This document shows, in pieces, positions 45,755 through 54,289 of a stretch of 64,000 nt of DNA. The notes beneath the pieces are model-generated. The model saw only the letters and a program-made list of their open reading frames with translations. It ran no database searches and was not told the DNA's origin. Each line of letters starts with the position of its first letter. The first letter of the stretch is position 1. The position numbers and the translations under genes were made by a program. Source of the stretch: Ruminococcus sp. NK3A76 (GTDB taxonomy: Bacteria; Bacillota; Clostridia; Oscillospirales; Ruminococcaceae); contig NZ_JMMA01000002.1 of the NCBI RefSeq assembly GCF_000686125.1, forward strand, positions 682,001 through 746,000, given 5' to 3'.

Positions 45755-48016
45755 ATGAAAAAATTCTATAATAATATTAGTTCTAATGAATGTGTATATT
45801 TATTAAAAGCAACTCCATATACAAAAGAAAATCGAATTAGGTTTGATAATAATCTTACTAAAGAAAAATTCTTTAGATTTCTTTATACTGAAAGATCCTC
45901 AAAATCTGAACACAAGGCTGAAAACGACCTGTTCGATAATAAAATAAATGCAGCAAAAGAAGATCTTCAAAACGAATTTAGTAAGGTGAGTATGATACAT
46001 ATATCAGGATATGGTGGTTGTGGAAAAACAACGTTCATACATCATTTTCTTTGGACGTTAAAAGATTCTATAGGTGTATATGATGTTATAGATTATGAAG
46101 GCTGTACCAAAGCCGCCGAACCGTTTATAAAAAGAGTAGCAAGGTTAATTTATAAGGTCAAAAACACTTTCGGCTTAATTGATTATTTTGAAAACATAGT
46201 TAATAATACGCTTTTTAATACTTATAGGTTTAGCAACCAAATTCCAGTTCTATATGATTTTTCAAATAAGCTATCTATGATTATTGGCGGCAATAACTAT
46301 ACCGAAAACTCTTTATGTGCTTTTTTGATAAACTTTGAAAAAAACTATATCTCGGAAGATTGCAAGTCTATTGTGGGCAAAGATTTTGTTTCTTTTTTGT
46401 TGTTTTTGGAGTTTATCCTATTGTTGTTTGATAGATTTGAAAATAATAACGAAAGTTCGATGATACTTGTTATTGATAATGCAGATTCATTAAGTGATTT
46501 ATCAGAAGAGCATCTTCTTTTGAAATCAATTAGAGAATTTGAAAATAATTGTAACTATTTTTTTGGATGGAACCTTGAAAATGATGGTGTATATAATGAA
46601 AAAAAAGTTTCGGATGTATTAAGAAGAACAAAACTCACAATGTTCTTTACAACAAGAGTGGCAACCATAAAAAAATATGAGATTATCGAGCCTGACTGGG
46701 AGAGAATCGATGGCTGGATGAGTATAAGATTCCCCGAACACTACTATGAACACAAGGATATAATTAATCATAGAATCGAGTACTATTTAAGTTTGGAGTC
46801 ACCAAAATCAAATATTGCAGAGGAACTAACACTAATTTCAAAGTTGGTGGAAATTGCATATCATAATTATAATTTTATGAGACTCTTCAACGGCAGTTAT
46901 CGTACCTGTGTTGAAAAAATTTGTGACATATTAAAAACGATTCATAGTAGTCAAATAAAAGAAATGATTAAACTATACTCTGCAAGAGCTGACAACAGAG
47001 ACGCTATAGAGGGCGCTATAGGTTATTATCTTTATATGATTTTGTGTGTGCTGAAAAACGAAAGAACATATACAGATACACTTGCTCTTAGTCCTTGCAG
47101 AAAAGATGGCACAATTAGTCTTTCACGAATTATACTTACAATAATTCGTGAAAAGGGCGATAGATGTTCTTTATATGATCTTTTTTCTTTGCTTGTACCT
47201 ATAGGTTATAAACCAAATATGATATGTACACAAATATGGAATTTATGTGAGGTTGCAAGAAACAATGCTTGGCGTAGACTCCTCTTATTTGATTTGATAA
47301 CGCCGTCAAGTCTGGATGAGTTAAAAAAGCAAGCAGACATATTTAATAATGGTGATGAAGAAACAAATCATTATACTGAACTAATAATATGTACTGCAGG
47401 GCAAGCATATATGGAATTCGTTGTACCTCATTTTGAATTTATGCTCAGCAGACATGAATTGGGGGTGGGAACATCGGTTCAGAGTAAATATCAGCCATTA
47501 TTCTCGAGCAGTAGTGAGGAACTGATTAGAGATGGGAATGGAGAAACAATATATAGGTTTGAAAAGAAAATTAGTTGGGTATTTAAGGATGTAAAAGACT
47601 GTTGCTATAATTCTGTAAAATTTGCTGATAGTGTCGAAAAGAAGTACCATTTATCAAAAGACGAATATATAAATAACACATTCTTCAATTATCATTCTGT
47701 TGGATGGGATAATAATGTTGGACCTAAGCAAAGCTACGAATCCAGATTGATTTTTAGACATATTGGTTATATAGAGAAATATCGTAACTACTTACTGAAA
47801 AAAAAGAAAGATATTCCTCTAGATGAAAGAATTGCAATAAACAAAAAACTGGTCAATTGGATTATTAAGTATATAGAGCTGTATTATAACAGCGAGATTT
47901 GCTATAGAACAGAATATCAAGATGCAGCAGCTAAAGATTTAATAGATTTATCGAATAAAATAATAGATTCAAACTATAAAGATTTTGTGACAAGGATTGA
48001 GAGAAGTAGTGAATAA
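45755..48016 (+). CDS. STAND/AAA-like P-loop NTPase paired with nucleosidase
   Basis: A 753-residue cytoplasmic protein. Walker A is GYGGCGKTTF (85-94), Walker B MILVIDNADS (236-245), and FFTTRV is a probable sensor strand. The C-terminal 450 residues are helical and may be the sensor or repeat region; no TPR or WD signature is clear. It lacks a signal peptide. The pairing of a nucleosidase-fold protein with a signal-transducing NTPase is a recurrent layout of predicted antiphage or self-killing systems. ATG 45755 is preferred because GAGGTG lies just upstream and the previous stop is one base before. Specific trigger and outcome are unknown. Confidence 0.7.
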   Translation: MKKFYNNISSNECVYLLKATPYTKENRIRFDNNLTKEKFFRFLYTERSSKSEHKAENDLFDNKINAAKEDLQNEFSKVSMIHISGYGGCGKTTFIHHFLWTLKDSIGVYDVIDYEGCTKAAEPFIKRVARLIYKVKNTFGLIDYFENIVNNTLFNTYRFSNQIPVLYDFSNKLSMIIGGNNYTENSLCAFLINFEKNYISEDCKSIVGKDFVSFLLFLEFILLLFDRFENNNESSMILVIDNADSLSDLSEEHLLLKSIREFENNCNYFFGWNLENDGVYNEKKVSDVLRRTKLTMFFTTRVATIKKYEIIEPDWERIDGWMSIRFPEHYYEHKDIINHRIEYYLSLESPKSNIAEELTLISKLVEIAYHNYNFMRLFNGSYRTCVEKICDILKTIHSSQIKEMIKLYSARADNRDAIEGAIGYYLYMILCVLKNERTYTDTLALSPCRKDGTISLSRIILTIIREKGDRCSLYDLFSLLVPIGYKPNMICTQIWNLCEVARNNAWRRLLLFDLITPSSLDELKKQADIFNNGDEETNHYTELIICTAGQAYMEFVVPHFEFMLSRHELGVGTSVQSKYQPLFSSSSEELIRDGNGETIYRFEKKISWVFKDVKDCCYNSVKFADSVEKKYHLSKDEYINNTFFNYHSVGWDNNVGPKQSYESRLIFRHIGYIEKYRNYLLKKKKDIPLDERIAINKKLVNWIIKYIELYYNSEICYRTEYQDAAAKDLIDLSNKIIDSNYKDFVTRIERSSE

Positions 48017-48058
48017 AAAGCTTAAGCAGCAAAGGAATTCGTTGCTTTGGGCTGTAAT

Positions 48059-48128
48059 TGCAAATTTCGAACAGAGAACTACCAAATACGAATTTCGTAT
48101 TGACAGTAGTATAAAAAAAGGATAGAAT
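48059..48128 (+). promoter_or_regulatory. Third AgrA-type box pair and promoter
   Basis: TGCAAATTTCGAA (48059-48071) and TACCAAATACGAA (48080-48092), 21 bp apart, 7-bp gap, -35 TTGACA (48100-48105), 17-bp spacer, -10 TAGAAT (48123-48128). The 13 bp around the inner box and the linker closely match the 44.6-kb copy. Confidence 0.88.
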
Positions 48129-48198
48129 TAAACTGATATCTTTACGGGCATTTAAGCATAAAAAATAATCAAAACAATCTATGGTCAATATCGAAAGG

Positions 48199-48336
48199 AT
48201 GATTACTATATCATACGAAGAAGTAGTTGAAACAATCAAAGCAAGTTCAAAAATCTCAGTTTTGTCAGAAAAAGATATTCAACACTGTAAACACCCCAAA
48301 ATGACACACCCCACCAATCGCAGCCATATTCGATAA
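48199..48336 (+). pseudogene. Eroded ORF behind the third regulated promoter
   Basis: A 45-codon frame (51 if the in-frame ATG 48181 is used) encoding an N-terminal helix EEVVETIKASSKISVLSEKDI and then unrelated His/Pro/Thr-rich sequence up to the stop. It looks like the first part of a longer gene joined to foreign sequence by deletion. No family is recognised. Confidence 0.5.
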
Positions 48337-48342
48337 AAAAGC

Positions 48343-48381
48343 AAAGGTTCAGCGACCATTTATAGTTGCTGAACCTTTTTT
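48343..48381 (+). terminator. Intrinsic terminator
   Basis: Perfect 11-bp stem AAAGGTTCAGC/GCTGAACCTTT (48343-48353 and 48368-48378) continuing into T-rich sequence. It follows the eroded ORF. Confidence 0.85.
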
Positions 48382-48790
48382 ATCATTACCAAAACCTATA
48401 GTATCGAGCTTTACATTATTATAACGTAACCGCCAACCACTCCCCACCCTATCCAAAAAATCAGAATATGATATAATAACTCCGACGGAAAATCAACAAC
48501 CTGAGGAGATGATAATCATAGAACGGATAGAAGAGATCAAAACACATTTGCGACACCAAGAGTGAGCTGATGTGGTTTAATAATGCCAGACAAGCGGAAA
48601 GAGTACCGAGGAATGGTGCGGACAAAATGACATTAATGTCTGCATCTACTACAAAAGACTTCAGCTCCTGAGAACAGAGCTTATTGAAGAGGCAGAAAAG
48701 TGAACGATTATTCTCGTCAACATTAATGGAGTTCTTACAAAGACCACCATTAATCCAAAACTATAGGTATATAAAAAAAGATTATCGGTA
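48382..48790 (+). other. Decayed intergenic region
   Basis: No intact gene. It contains the IS66 accessory-gene scrap described separately, short AT-rich stretches with no convincing ORF, and near its end the box-like pair upstream of the second response regulator. Confidence 0.7.
48584..48703 (+). pseudogene. Remnant of an IS66-family accessory transposition gene
   Basis: A 39-codon frame read from a stop at 48581 to TGA at 48703. It reads STEEWCGQNDINVCIYYKRL, the helix-turn-helix segment of IS66 OrfA-type proteins (usual form: W-C-x-x-x-x-I-x-x-x-x-Y-Y-x-R). Nothing else of the element is left, so this is a scar of a past insertion. Confidence 0.65.
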
Positions 48791-48819
48791 TTGAGATTTT
48801 CCTTTTATTGTGATATAAT
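48791..48819 (+). promoter_or_regulatory. Promoter of second response regulator
   Basis: TTGAGA (48791-48796), 17-bp spacer, TATAAT (48814-48819). Immediately before it, ATTATCGGTA (48781-48790) and ACTATAGGTA (48760-48769) form a 21-bp-spaced pair that is the reverse complement of the box seen upstream of the ABC operon. Confidence 0.75.
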
Positions 48820-48836
48820 ACTATAGGGTGAAAAAA

Positions 48837-49541
48837 ATGTATGTTAATATCGCAGTATGTGATGATGAAAAAATAATATGTGATAGAATAATAAGCCTTG
48901 TTACTGAAATTAGACCGGATGCAAAAATAGATACCTACTTATCTGGTGAAAAGCTACTTGAATCTAAAAAGAAATATGATATTATATTGCTTGATATAGA
49001 GATGCCCGGCATTAATGGAATGGCAGTTGCTGACGAGCTTAGAAAAATGGGGGACAGAGTGTATATTATCTTTCTTACAAGCCATTCAGAGTTTATGCCA
49101 GAAGCTTTTAAGGTAAAGGCTTTTAGATTCTTAAAAAAGCCTGTGGACAAGACTGAGCTTGCTGAGGCAATCTCTCAATCAGAAAAGGAAATACTTAATT
49201 ACGAAAAAATCATTATTGAGGAAAAGGGTCACACAAGGCTTATTGGGCTCAGAGACCTTGTATGTATCGAAGCATTTGGCGACGGAGCGTTTCTTTATAC
49301 AACAGATGAAGTGATAGAAAGCAGCCGATCACTTAAATATTGGCTTACAAGACTTGGATCTGAACATTTCTTTCAGGTACATAAATCATATGCCGTTTCA
49401 ATGGCACATGTTATCAATATTGAGAATGGCTGCGTTTATCTTCATAATATGAAGGACTCTGTACCTGTTTCAAGAAGGAATATCGCACGCTTCAGAAAAG
49501 AGTTTTATGAATATGTGAAACGTAATTCAAAGTATATTTAG
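48837..49541 (+). CDS. Second LytTR response regulator
   Basis: About 234 residues, REC plus LytTR. The receiver begins NIAVCDDEKIICDRI, with phosphoacceptor Asp53 in ILLDIEMPGING and the switch Lys in FLKKPVDK. The LytTR part has LVCIEAFGDGAFLYT, FFQVHKSYAVSMAHV and VPVSRRNIARFRKEF. ATG 48837 fits the AGGGTGA ribosome site; GTG 48828 would overlap it. It is followed 8 bases later by its kinase. Its targets are probably the 21-bp-spaced boxes at 50.8 kb. Confidence 0.93.
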   Translation: MYVNIAVCDDEKIICDRIISLVTEIRPDAKIDTYLSGEKLLESKKKYDIILLDIEMPGINGMAVADELRKMGDRVYIIFLTSHSEFMPEAFKVKAFRFLKKPVDKTELAEAISQSEKEILNYEKIIIEEKGHTRLIGLRDLVCIEAFGDGAFLYTTDEVIESSRSLKYWLTRLGSEHFFQVHKSYAVSMAHVINIENGCVYLHNMKDSVPVSRRNIARFRKEFYEYVKRNSKYI

Positions 49542-49549
49542 GTGATAAT

Positions 49550-50836
49550 ATGGAAAGCATTATATATAGTCTATTGTTATTCTTCTTTGAACTTGTAAAA
49601 ATTATAACAATAGGAAGTTTTTTACTGGAAATTAAAATAAGAAGACAACATAAAAAAGTAGCCATTCTATTCATTGCTTTTGCAACACTTTCGGTAATTC
49701 TCGGCACATTCACAAAGTTTTATGCAGCAATCGGTCTTCTTTCTACAGTGGCATATTGTCTATTGGCAGATAATAAGAAAAACAGGATAAATATTATAAT
49801 AGCTTTTATGTTTTTATATATGCTAAATATGGCATCTGATCTATTCATTTTACAGGGCAATGTGAGCACACACAGCTATTTGTCTGATTTGCTGGTAAAG
49901 CTTGTGCCCTTAATAGTGATAATTCTTTGTGTTTTACTTAAAAAGCTTTATAATAAATATCACCCTAATATGTATGGGTACTTAAGGTTTTTGCTGCCCG
50001 CATTGCTCTTGGCTATATTTGTATATATCAGTCATTCATATATAGAGCTTAATACTTATGGTACAAGTTATTACTCGGTTGAAGATTTCAGCTTTCTTGG
50101 CTTTGGTATTGGCAGTATAGTCATGTTATCTCTTTTGATGCTTTTGCTTAAACGACATAACGAGCAACTCGAAACAAACGCACAAATTGCACAGCAGCTT
50201 ATCGAGTCTCAAAAAAAATATTATACAATGCTTTTGCAAAAAGAGGAGGACAGCAAGCGTTTTAGACATGATATAAAAAACCATTTATTCTGTATAGACA
50301 CTCTTTTTAAAGAGGAAAAATATGATGAATTAGGGCGTTATCTTACAGAACTTGTTAATAGATCATCAAAGCTCAGTAAGCCATTTTCCACTTCAAATGA
50401 GCTGGTTGATATTATTTTGAGTGAGATATGCTTGCAACACCCTGATGTGGCCATTAGTGTTATTGGAGTTTTTCCCGGAGATATGAAAATGACACAGTTT
50501 GACCAGTGTGCTATTTTTTCAAATCTGTTTAGCAATGCATTTGAGGCCGCTGATAAGTGTGCAGATAAGAAAGTTAATATCAACATCAAAGCACTTGGTC
50601 AGAATTTGTATATAAGTGTTTCAAATACATATAATGATACGCCACTTGATAAAAATGGAAAACTTATATCTTCAAAACAAGGATTAGCACATGGTTATGG
50701 TATTAGTAATATAAAATCAAGTTTAAAAAGATATAACGGAATCTATGAATTCTTCTTTAATGAAAAGGAATTTATATCTGATGTTGTAATACCCGGTATT
50801 TTTGTAGATGATCAAAAGATGTCCGTTAATCGTTAA
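49550..50836 (+). CDS. GHKL sensor histidine kinase, AgrC/ComD-type
   Basis: 428 residues. The N-terminal half carries about six membrane helices. A coiled linker leads to FRHDIKNHLFC (phosphoacceptor His), LFSNAFEAADK (N box) and GLAHGYGISNI (G box), the compact HPK10/GHKL architecture of peptide-sensing kinases. AGGTGATA precedes ATG. The nearest peptide candidate is not obvious: no AgrB/AgrD pair adjoins it. It may sense a bacteriocin-like peptide, an exported product of the downstream ABC operon, or the linked agr peptide. Confidence 0.92.
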   Translation: MESIIYSLLLFFFELVKIITIGSFLLEIKIRRQHKKVAILFIAFATLSVILGTFTKFYAAIGLLSTVAYCLLADNKKNRINIIIAFMFLYMLNMASDLFILQGNVSTHSYLSDLLVKLVPLIVIILCVLLKKLYNKYHPNMYGYLRFLLPALLLAIFVYISHSYIELNTYGTSYYSVEDFSFLGFGIGSIVMLSLLMLLLKRHNEQLETNAQIAQQLIESQKKYYTMLLQKEEDSKRFRHDIKNHLFCIDTLFKEEKYDELGRYLTELVNRSSKLSKPFSTSNELVDIILSEICLQHPDVAISVIGVFPGDMKMTQFDQCAIFSNLFSNAFEAADKCADKKVNINIKALGQNLYISVSNTYNDTPLDKNGKLISSKQGLAHGYGISNIKSSLKRYNGIYEFFFNEKEFISDVVIPGIFVDDQKMSVNR

Positions 50837-50890
50837 AAATGTACCGATAATCGTAAATGTATTGATTTATAATCTTATATGTGATATAAA
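50821..50890 (+). promoter_or_regulatory. Second-type LytTR box pair and promoter of the ABC operon
   Basis: GTCCGTTAATCGT (50821-50833) and TACCGATAATCGT (50842-50854) are 21 bp apart. The -35 TTGATT (50862-50867) begins 20 bp after the second box start, the same distance as at the agr promoters. A 17-bp spacer and -10 TATAAA (50885-50890) follow. The first box overlaps the kinase stop codon. Confidence 0.8.
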
Positions 50891-50924
50891 GAGTTTAGAA
50901 ACTTATCTAAACTCTTTATTTTTT
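50888..50924 (+). terminator. Terminator of kinase operon overlapping the ABC promoter
   Basis: Perfect 11-bp stem AAAGAGTTTAG/CTAAACTCTTT with an 8-nt loop, then ATTTTTT. The first stem arm starts inside the -10 of the downstream promoter, so transcripts starting there carry only part of the hairpin. Confidence 0.85.
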
Positions 50925-50941
50925 GAAAGGATTTATGTACT

Positions 50942-51730
50942 ATGGTAAAAAGCGAGCTTAACAGAATTATGAAAACAAAAAAAGAAATGGTAGCTTTACT
51001 AATTATACTTGCATTTCCGATTGTAGATTTTTTACAGCACATATACTTTGATGTTATTGTTTATGGTGACTTGGGGGCATATCATCTTAAACACCCAGTT
51101 TATACTGCTTTTTTATCCGGTTCATGTATGGGGCATGTTATGCAGATACTCTTTTTCTGGATATTGCCAATCTATTCTATGATGCTATACGCTGACAGCT
51201 ATACCGATGATGTGAAATCAGGATATTTAAAGTGTCTTACTTCAAGAGTGGGAAGAATAGATTATTATAAGACAAAATTCATAATTGCAGCCTTACTGCC
51301 GGCGATACTTTTATTGGGTTCTTTAATAATAAACTTGATGATGTGTATAATTCTCTTTCATAACGGTAGTATGTTTGGCGGGCTGGAGGACTTTTATGAG
51401 ACGATGGATAACTGGTTTATCTTCGGTTTTAATCATCCATATTTATATTATATGTTTTATTCCCTTTCTGCTTGTATTATATGTTCTCTGTCAAGCATAC
51501 TTGGATTATGCTGTTCTATTATTTTTAAGAATCATTTTAAAGCATATCCTGCTGTTTTTATAGTATGGTTTATACAGATACTTATTCCGTACGGAATATC
51601 AAATACCGTTCAGCCATATACAGAATACGGAATCAAATATTGCCTTTCAGGGCTCGCAATATTGATAGGTGTTACCTTAGTCTTTTGTATTACTGCATAT
51701 TGTATGAGGATAAGAAAAGATGAAATATAA
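50942..51730 (+). CDS. ABC transporter permease-like protein 1
   Basis: 262 residues with about six membrane helices (for example FPIVDFLQHIYFDVIVY, FIIAALLPAILLLGSLII, GLAILIGVTLVFCITAYC). A cytoplasmic segment LKCLTSRVGRIDYYKTKF resembles the loops of ABC-2 type permeases of the lantibiotic-immunity or antimicrobial-export class. GAAAGG lies upstream of the ATG. The stop overlaps the next gene start by 11 bases. It forms an operon with two more permease-like genes and an ATPase. Confidence 0.8.
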   Translation: MVKSELNRIMKTKKEMVALLIILAFPIVDFLQHIYFDVIVYGDLGAYHLKHPVYTAFLSGSCMGHVMQILFFWILPIYSMMLYADSYTDDVKSGYLKCLTSRVGRIDYYKTKFIIAALLPAILLLGSLIINLMMCIILFHNGSMFGGLEDFYETMDNWFIFGFNHPYLYYMFYSLSACIICSLSSILGLCCSIIFKNHFKAYPAVFIVWFIQILIPYGISNTVQPYTEYGIKYCLSGLAILIGVTLVFCITAYCMRIRKDEI

Positions 51731-52418
51731 AAAAAGAGCGGCTATTGAGTATGGATTGTTTCTGTGTTTTTGTATGATCTATCGTTTTATAATCACTGGC
51801 AGAAATGAGAATAACAGCTTTTACAGCATCTATGATTTTACAGTAAACACACAAAACTATATGACATACATTCATACATCGACATTCTATACGCTTTTCT
51901 TTGCTTTTATTCTTAACGGTATGATTATTAAAATGAATGAACAGTCATTAATAAGGCTGTCAAGAGGAAATATCGTGCGTATAAATATTATCAGATCTGC
52001 AGTAGCTTCATTGATATTCTGTATTATATTCTTATTGCCGCATATAGTTTTTATGACAAAAGAATTCGGTGTCGACAGGCTTTATAGCATTGATTTTTAC
52101 AGTGTAACCGTATTGCAGCTTTTTGCAAATATTCTCTATTTCATTTTAACTTCTCAGATATATTTGTTTATATATTATAATACTCTAAGTGGAGTTATAA
52201 GCTGTGTATTCTTATTCTGTATAAATGCGTTACTTATGTTTGCGTATAGGATACTAAAGTTTTCAACACCTATCAAATTTACACTTATCTATTCAGGGTA
52301 TTATAATGAATATAAAAGCATTTCAGAAATGCTGCGTTCAGTAATTCTGCTTATGCCGGTAATAGCTGTAATAGTATTCTTATCAAGATATAACGCACAG
52401 GAAAGAGATGTTTTGTAG
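51720..52418 (+). CDS. ABC transporter permease-like protein 2
   Basis: 232 residues with about six predicted membrane helices, of the same general form as its neighbours: a long extracytoplasmic first loop (TVNTQNYMTYIHTSTF), then ISRGN-like cytoplasmic loop LIRLSRGNIVRINIIRSAV, then paired helices. No specific family signature is recognised. It overlaps the preceding gene and abuts the next, implying coupled translation and a multi-subunit membrane channel. Confidence 0.75.
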   Translation: MKYKKRAAIEYGLFLCFCMIYRFIITGRNENNSFYSIYDFTVNTQNYMTYIHTSTFYTLFFAFILNGMIIKMNEQSLIRLSRGNIVRINIIRSAVASLIFCIIFLLPHIVFMTKEFGVDRLYSIDFYSVTVLQLFANILYFILTSQIYLFIYYNTLSGVISCVFLFCINALLMFAYRILKFSTPIKFTLIYSGYYNEYKSISEMLRSVILLMPVIAVIVFLSRYNAQERDVL

Positions 52419-53117
52419 ATGAAAAGATCAATTTGGTTTATTCTTATATTGTTCCTATCATCTTATATAATGCAATCAGCTCTTCCTGAAAAAGGACTGT
52501 TAGGACTTATTAACGGTGTTGATGTAAAAAATCATATCACACTTTTGTCTTCTGATTTTTTCTTTGCCGCATTGATTGTTTTTTCAAATTTTGGACAAAC
52601 GGAAGGTTTTCTGTTTGGAATTGGCAAGTATCAGCTTATGAGGTATAAAAACAGAAATTCACTGCTGCGCAAGATTATTTTAAAATCATTTATCATAGTG
52701 GGAATCATGTGCTTGTTAAGAATCATTATCTATATGCTGGTACTAATGTTGCGAAACAAGTATGTATTTGATTTACAAATCAGCGACATAATGATATATA
52801 TATTATTCAGTATTCTTTCGTTTATTATATTAAGTCTTATACAGATATATTCTGAGCTTTGCATGGGTTCTTTTGCAGCTGTTTTGATATGTATGATATA
52901 CTATATTATTACTGTAGTGACAAGTGGAATAATGCTTGAAAATGATAAAGAATTTATATCTATGCTGATTATAACAAACTATCCGATGAAAAACAGAACG
53001 GAGATAATGCATGAAGAGGGGCTTAGTTTTTATACTATGTTTTTTGTAATGGTTGCTCCAATACTGCTTCTGGGGACAATATGTAAAAGGGCAATAAATA
53101 AAAAGGATATTTTTTAG
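52419..53117 (+). CDS. ABC transporter permease-like protein 3
   Basis: 232 residues with six predicted helices and a cytoplasmic GKYQLMRYKNRNSLLRKIILKSF loop homologous in position to the LTSRVGR and LSRGN loops of the two upstream proteins. Those loops probably form the coupling-helix contact with the ATPase. It starts one base after the previous stop. Three small permeases per ATPase resembles SpaEFG/NisFEG-like immunity exporters, though the similarity is structural, not by motif. Confidence 0.75.
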   Translation: MKRSIWFILILFLSSYIMQSALPEKGLLGLINGVDVKNHITLLSSDFFFAALIVFSNFGQTEGFLFGIGKYQLMRYKNRNSLLRKIILKSFIIVGIMCLLRIIIYMLVLMLRNKYVFDLQISDIMIYILFSILSFIILSLIQIYSELCMGSFAAVLICMIYYIITVVTSGIMLENDKEFISMLIITNYPMKNRTEIMHEEGLSFYTMFFVMVAPILLLGTICKRAINKKDIF

Positions 53118-53130
53118 AGGAGGAAAAGAA

Positions 53131-53763
53131 ATGTCAACCATAGTGATAGAAAATGTTACGAAAAAGCTTAAGGGTAAAACAATACTTGATAATGTAAATC
53201 TAAACTTTGAAGGAGGACAGATTTATGGGCTCGTAGGAAAAAACGGTTCGGGAAAAACTATGCTTTTAAGACTTATAAGCGGTCTTATTTTTGCTGATGA
53301 AGGATCTGTAATAATTAATGGAAAACAACTGCATAAGGATATATCTTTTCCCGAAAGTTGTGGCGTGATAATTGAGAATACAGAACTTCTGCCATCAATG
53401 ACAGCTTACGACAATCTTAAAATTCTTTCAAATATCAAAAATACAGCAAGTGATGAAATGATAGTAAATGCTCTTATCAATGTCGGCTTAGATCCTAAAA
53501 ATGATAAAAAGGTAAAATCATTTTCTTTAGGAATGAAACAGCGACTCAGCATTGCTCAAGCTATTTTTGAAAATCCTGATATTCTTTTGCTTGATGAACC
53601 GACCAATGCACTTGATGATGAGGGTGTAGAACTTATCAGAAAACTTTTGACAAATCTTAGAGACATTGGAAAAATCATATTAATAGCAAGCCACAATAAA
53701 GAGGACATATCTCTTTTGGCTGATAAGGTCATAAAGGTGACCGAAGGCAAATTTTCTTGTTAG
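53131..53763 (+). CDS. ABC transporter ATP-binding protein
   Basis: 210 residues with a complete nucleotide-binding domain: Walker A GLVGKNGSGKTMLL, signature FSLGMKQRLSIAQ (LGMKQR is typical of antimicrobial-peptide exporters), Walker B ILLLDEPTNALDDEG, and H-loop ASHNKED. AGAGGAGG precedes ATG. It powers the three-permease complex and is likely to export or expel a peptide. Confidence 0.95.
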   Translation: MSTIVIENVTKKLKGKTILDNVNLNFEGGQIYGLVGKNGSGKTMLLRLISGLIFADEGSVIINGKQLHKDISFPESCGVIIENTELLPSMTAYDNLKILSNIKNTASDEMIVNALINVGLDPKNDKKVKSFSLGMKQRLSIAQAIFENPDILLLDEPTNALDDEGVELIRKLLTNLRDIGKIILIASHNKEDISLLADKVIKVTEGKFSC

Positions 53764-53795
53764 TAATAATGTATTAAATATATGGAGGTTTTAAA

Positions 53796-54242
53796 ATGGA
53801 GAAAAACGCAAAGAAAAAATTAGTTAGTTTCGGAATGTGTCTGGCAGTATCAGCTGCTTTACTGTCAACATCTGCAATTGCTGCATATCAGGATAACGAT
53901 ATTGATTATTCTTTTAGAATTCAGGGTAGTGTGGATAATGCTCAAGAAAAAACAGGAAGGTTTAGAGACACACGTGAAAACACTAATAGTTGGAAAGTTC
54001 AGTTAGTAAAATCAGGAGAAGGTAAAGGTTCTTTCACTAATTTCTGGATTGAGAATAAAAACGGAAGTAGTGCCAGCGAGGAGTATAGTATCAAACAAGG
54101 TGATAAACCAAGATATAAGCCTGCAAATGATAAGGGAGATCATATCACTGTATATTTGACAGCAGAGAATAATAATTGGTTTAGCACCGAACAGTACAAT
54201 GTATCCGGTATTTGGGACGAGGAAACCGGAAGATACTTGTAA
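53796..54242 (+). CDS. Secreted DUF2712-like protein
   Basis: 148 residues. Signal peptide about 1-30 (KKLVSFGMCLAVSAALLSTSAIAA, cut before YQDND). The mature part reads YSFRIQGS...RDTRENTNSWKVQL...FTNFWIENKN, the pattern of DUF2712 proteins (Y-S-F then R-x-T-x-x-x-N-x-W-K-V), small exported proteins found next to ABC transporters in Firmicutes. GGAGG stands upstream of ATG. It may be a bacteriocin-like product or a cell-surface accessory protein of the transporter; function is unknown. Confidence 0.75.
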   Translation: MEKNAKKKLVSFGMCLAVSAALLSTSAIAAYQDNDIDYSFRIQGSVDNAQEKTGRFRDTRENTNSWKVQLVKSGEGKGSFTNFWIENKNGSSASEEYSIKQGDKPRYKPANDKGDHITVYLTAENNNWFSTEQYNVSGIWDEETGRYL

Positions 54243-54289
54243 TAGAAACAATAACAACAAATTAGAGATTTTAATACATTATTGCATAG

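Noticed and set aside
48784-48836. Start of the second response regulator at GTG 48828
   Set aside because: The GTG is inside the AGGGTGA ribosome site; ATG 48837 gives proper spacing.
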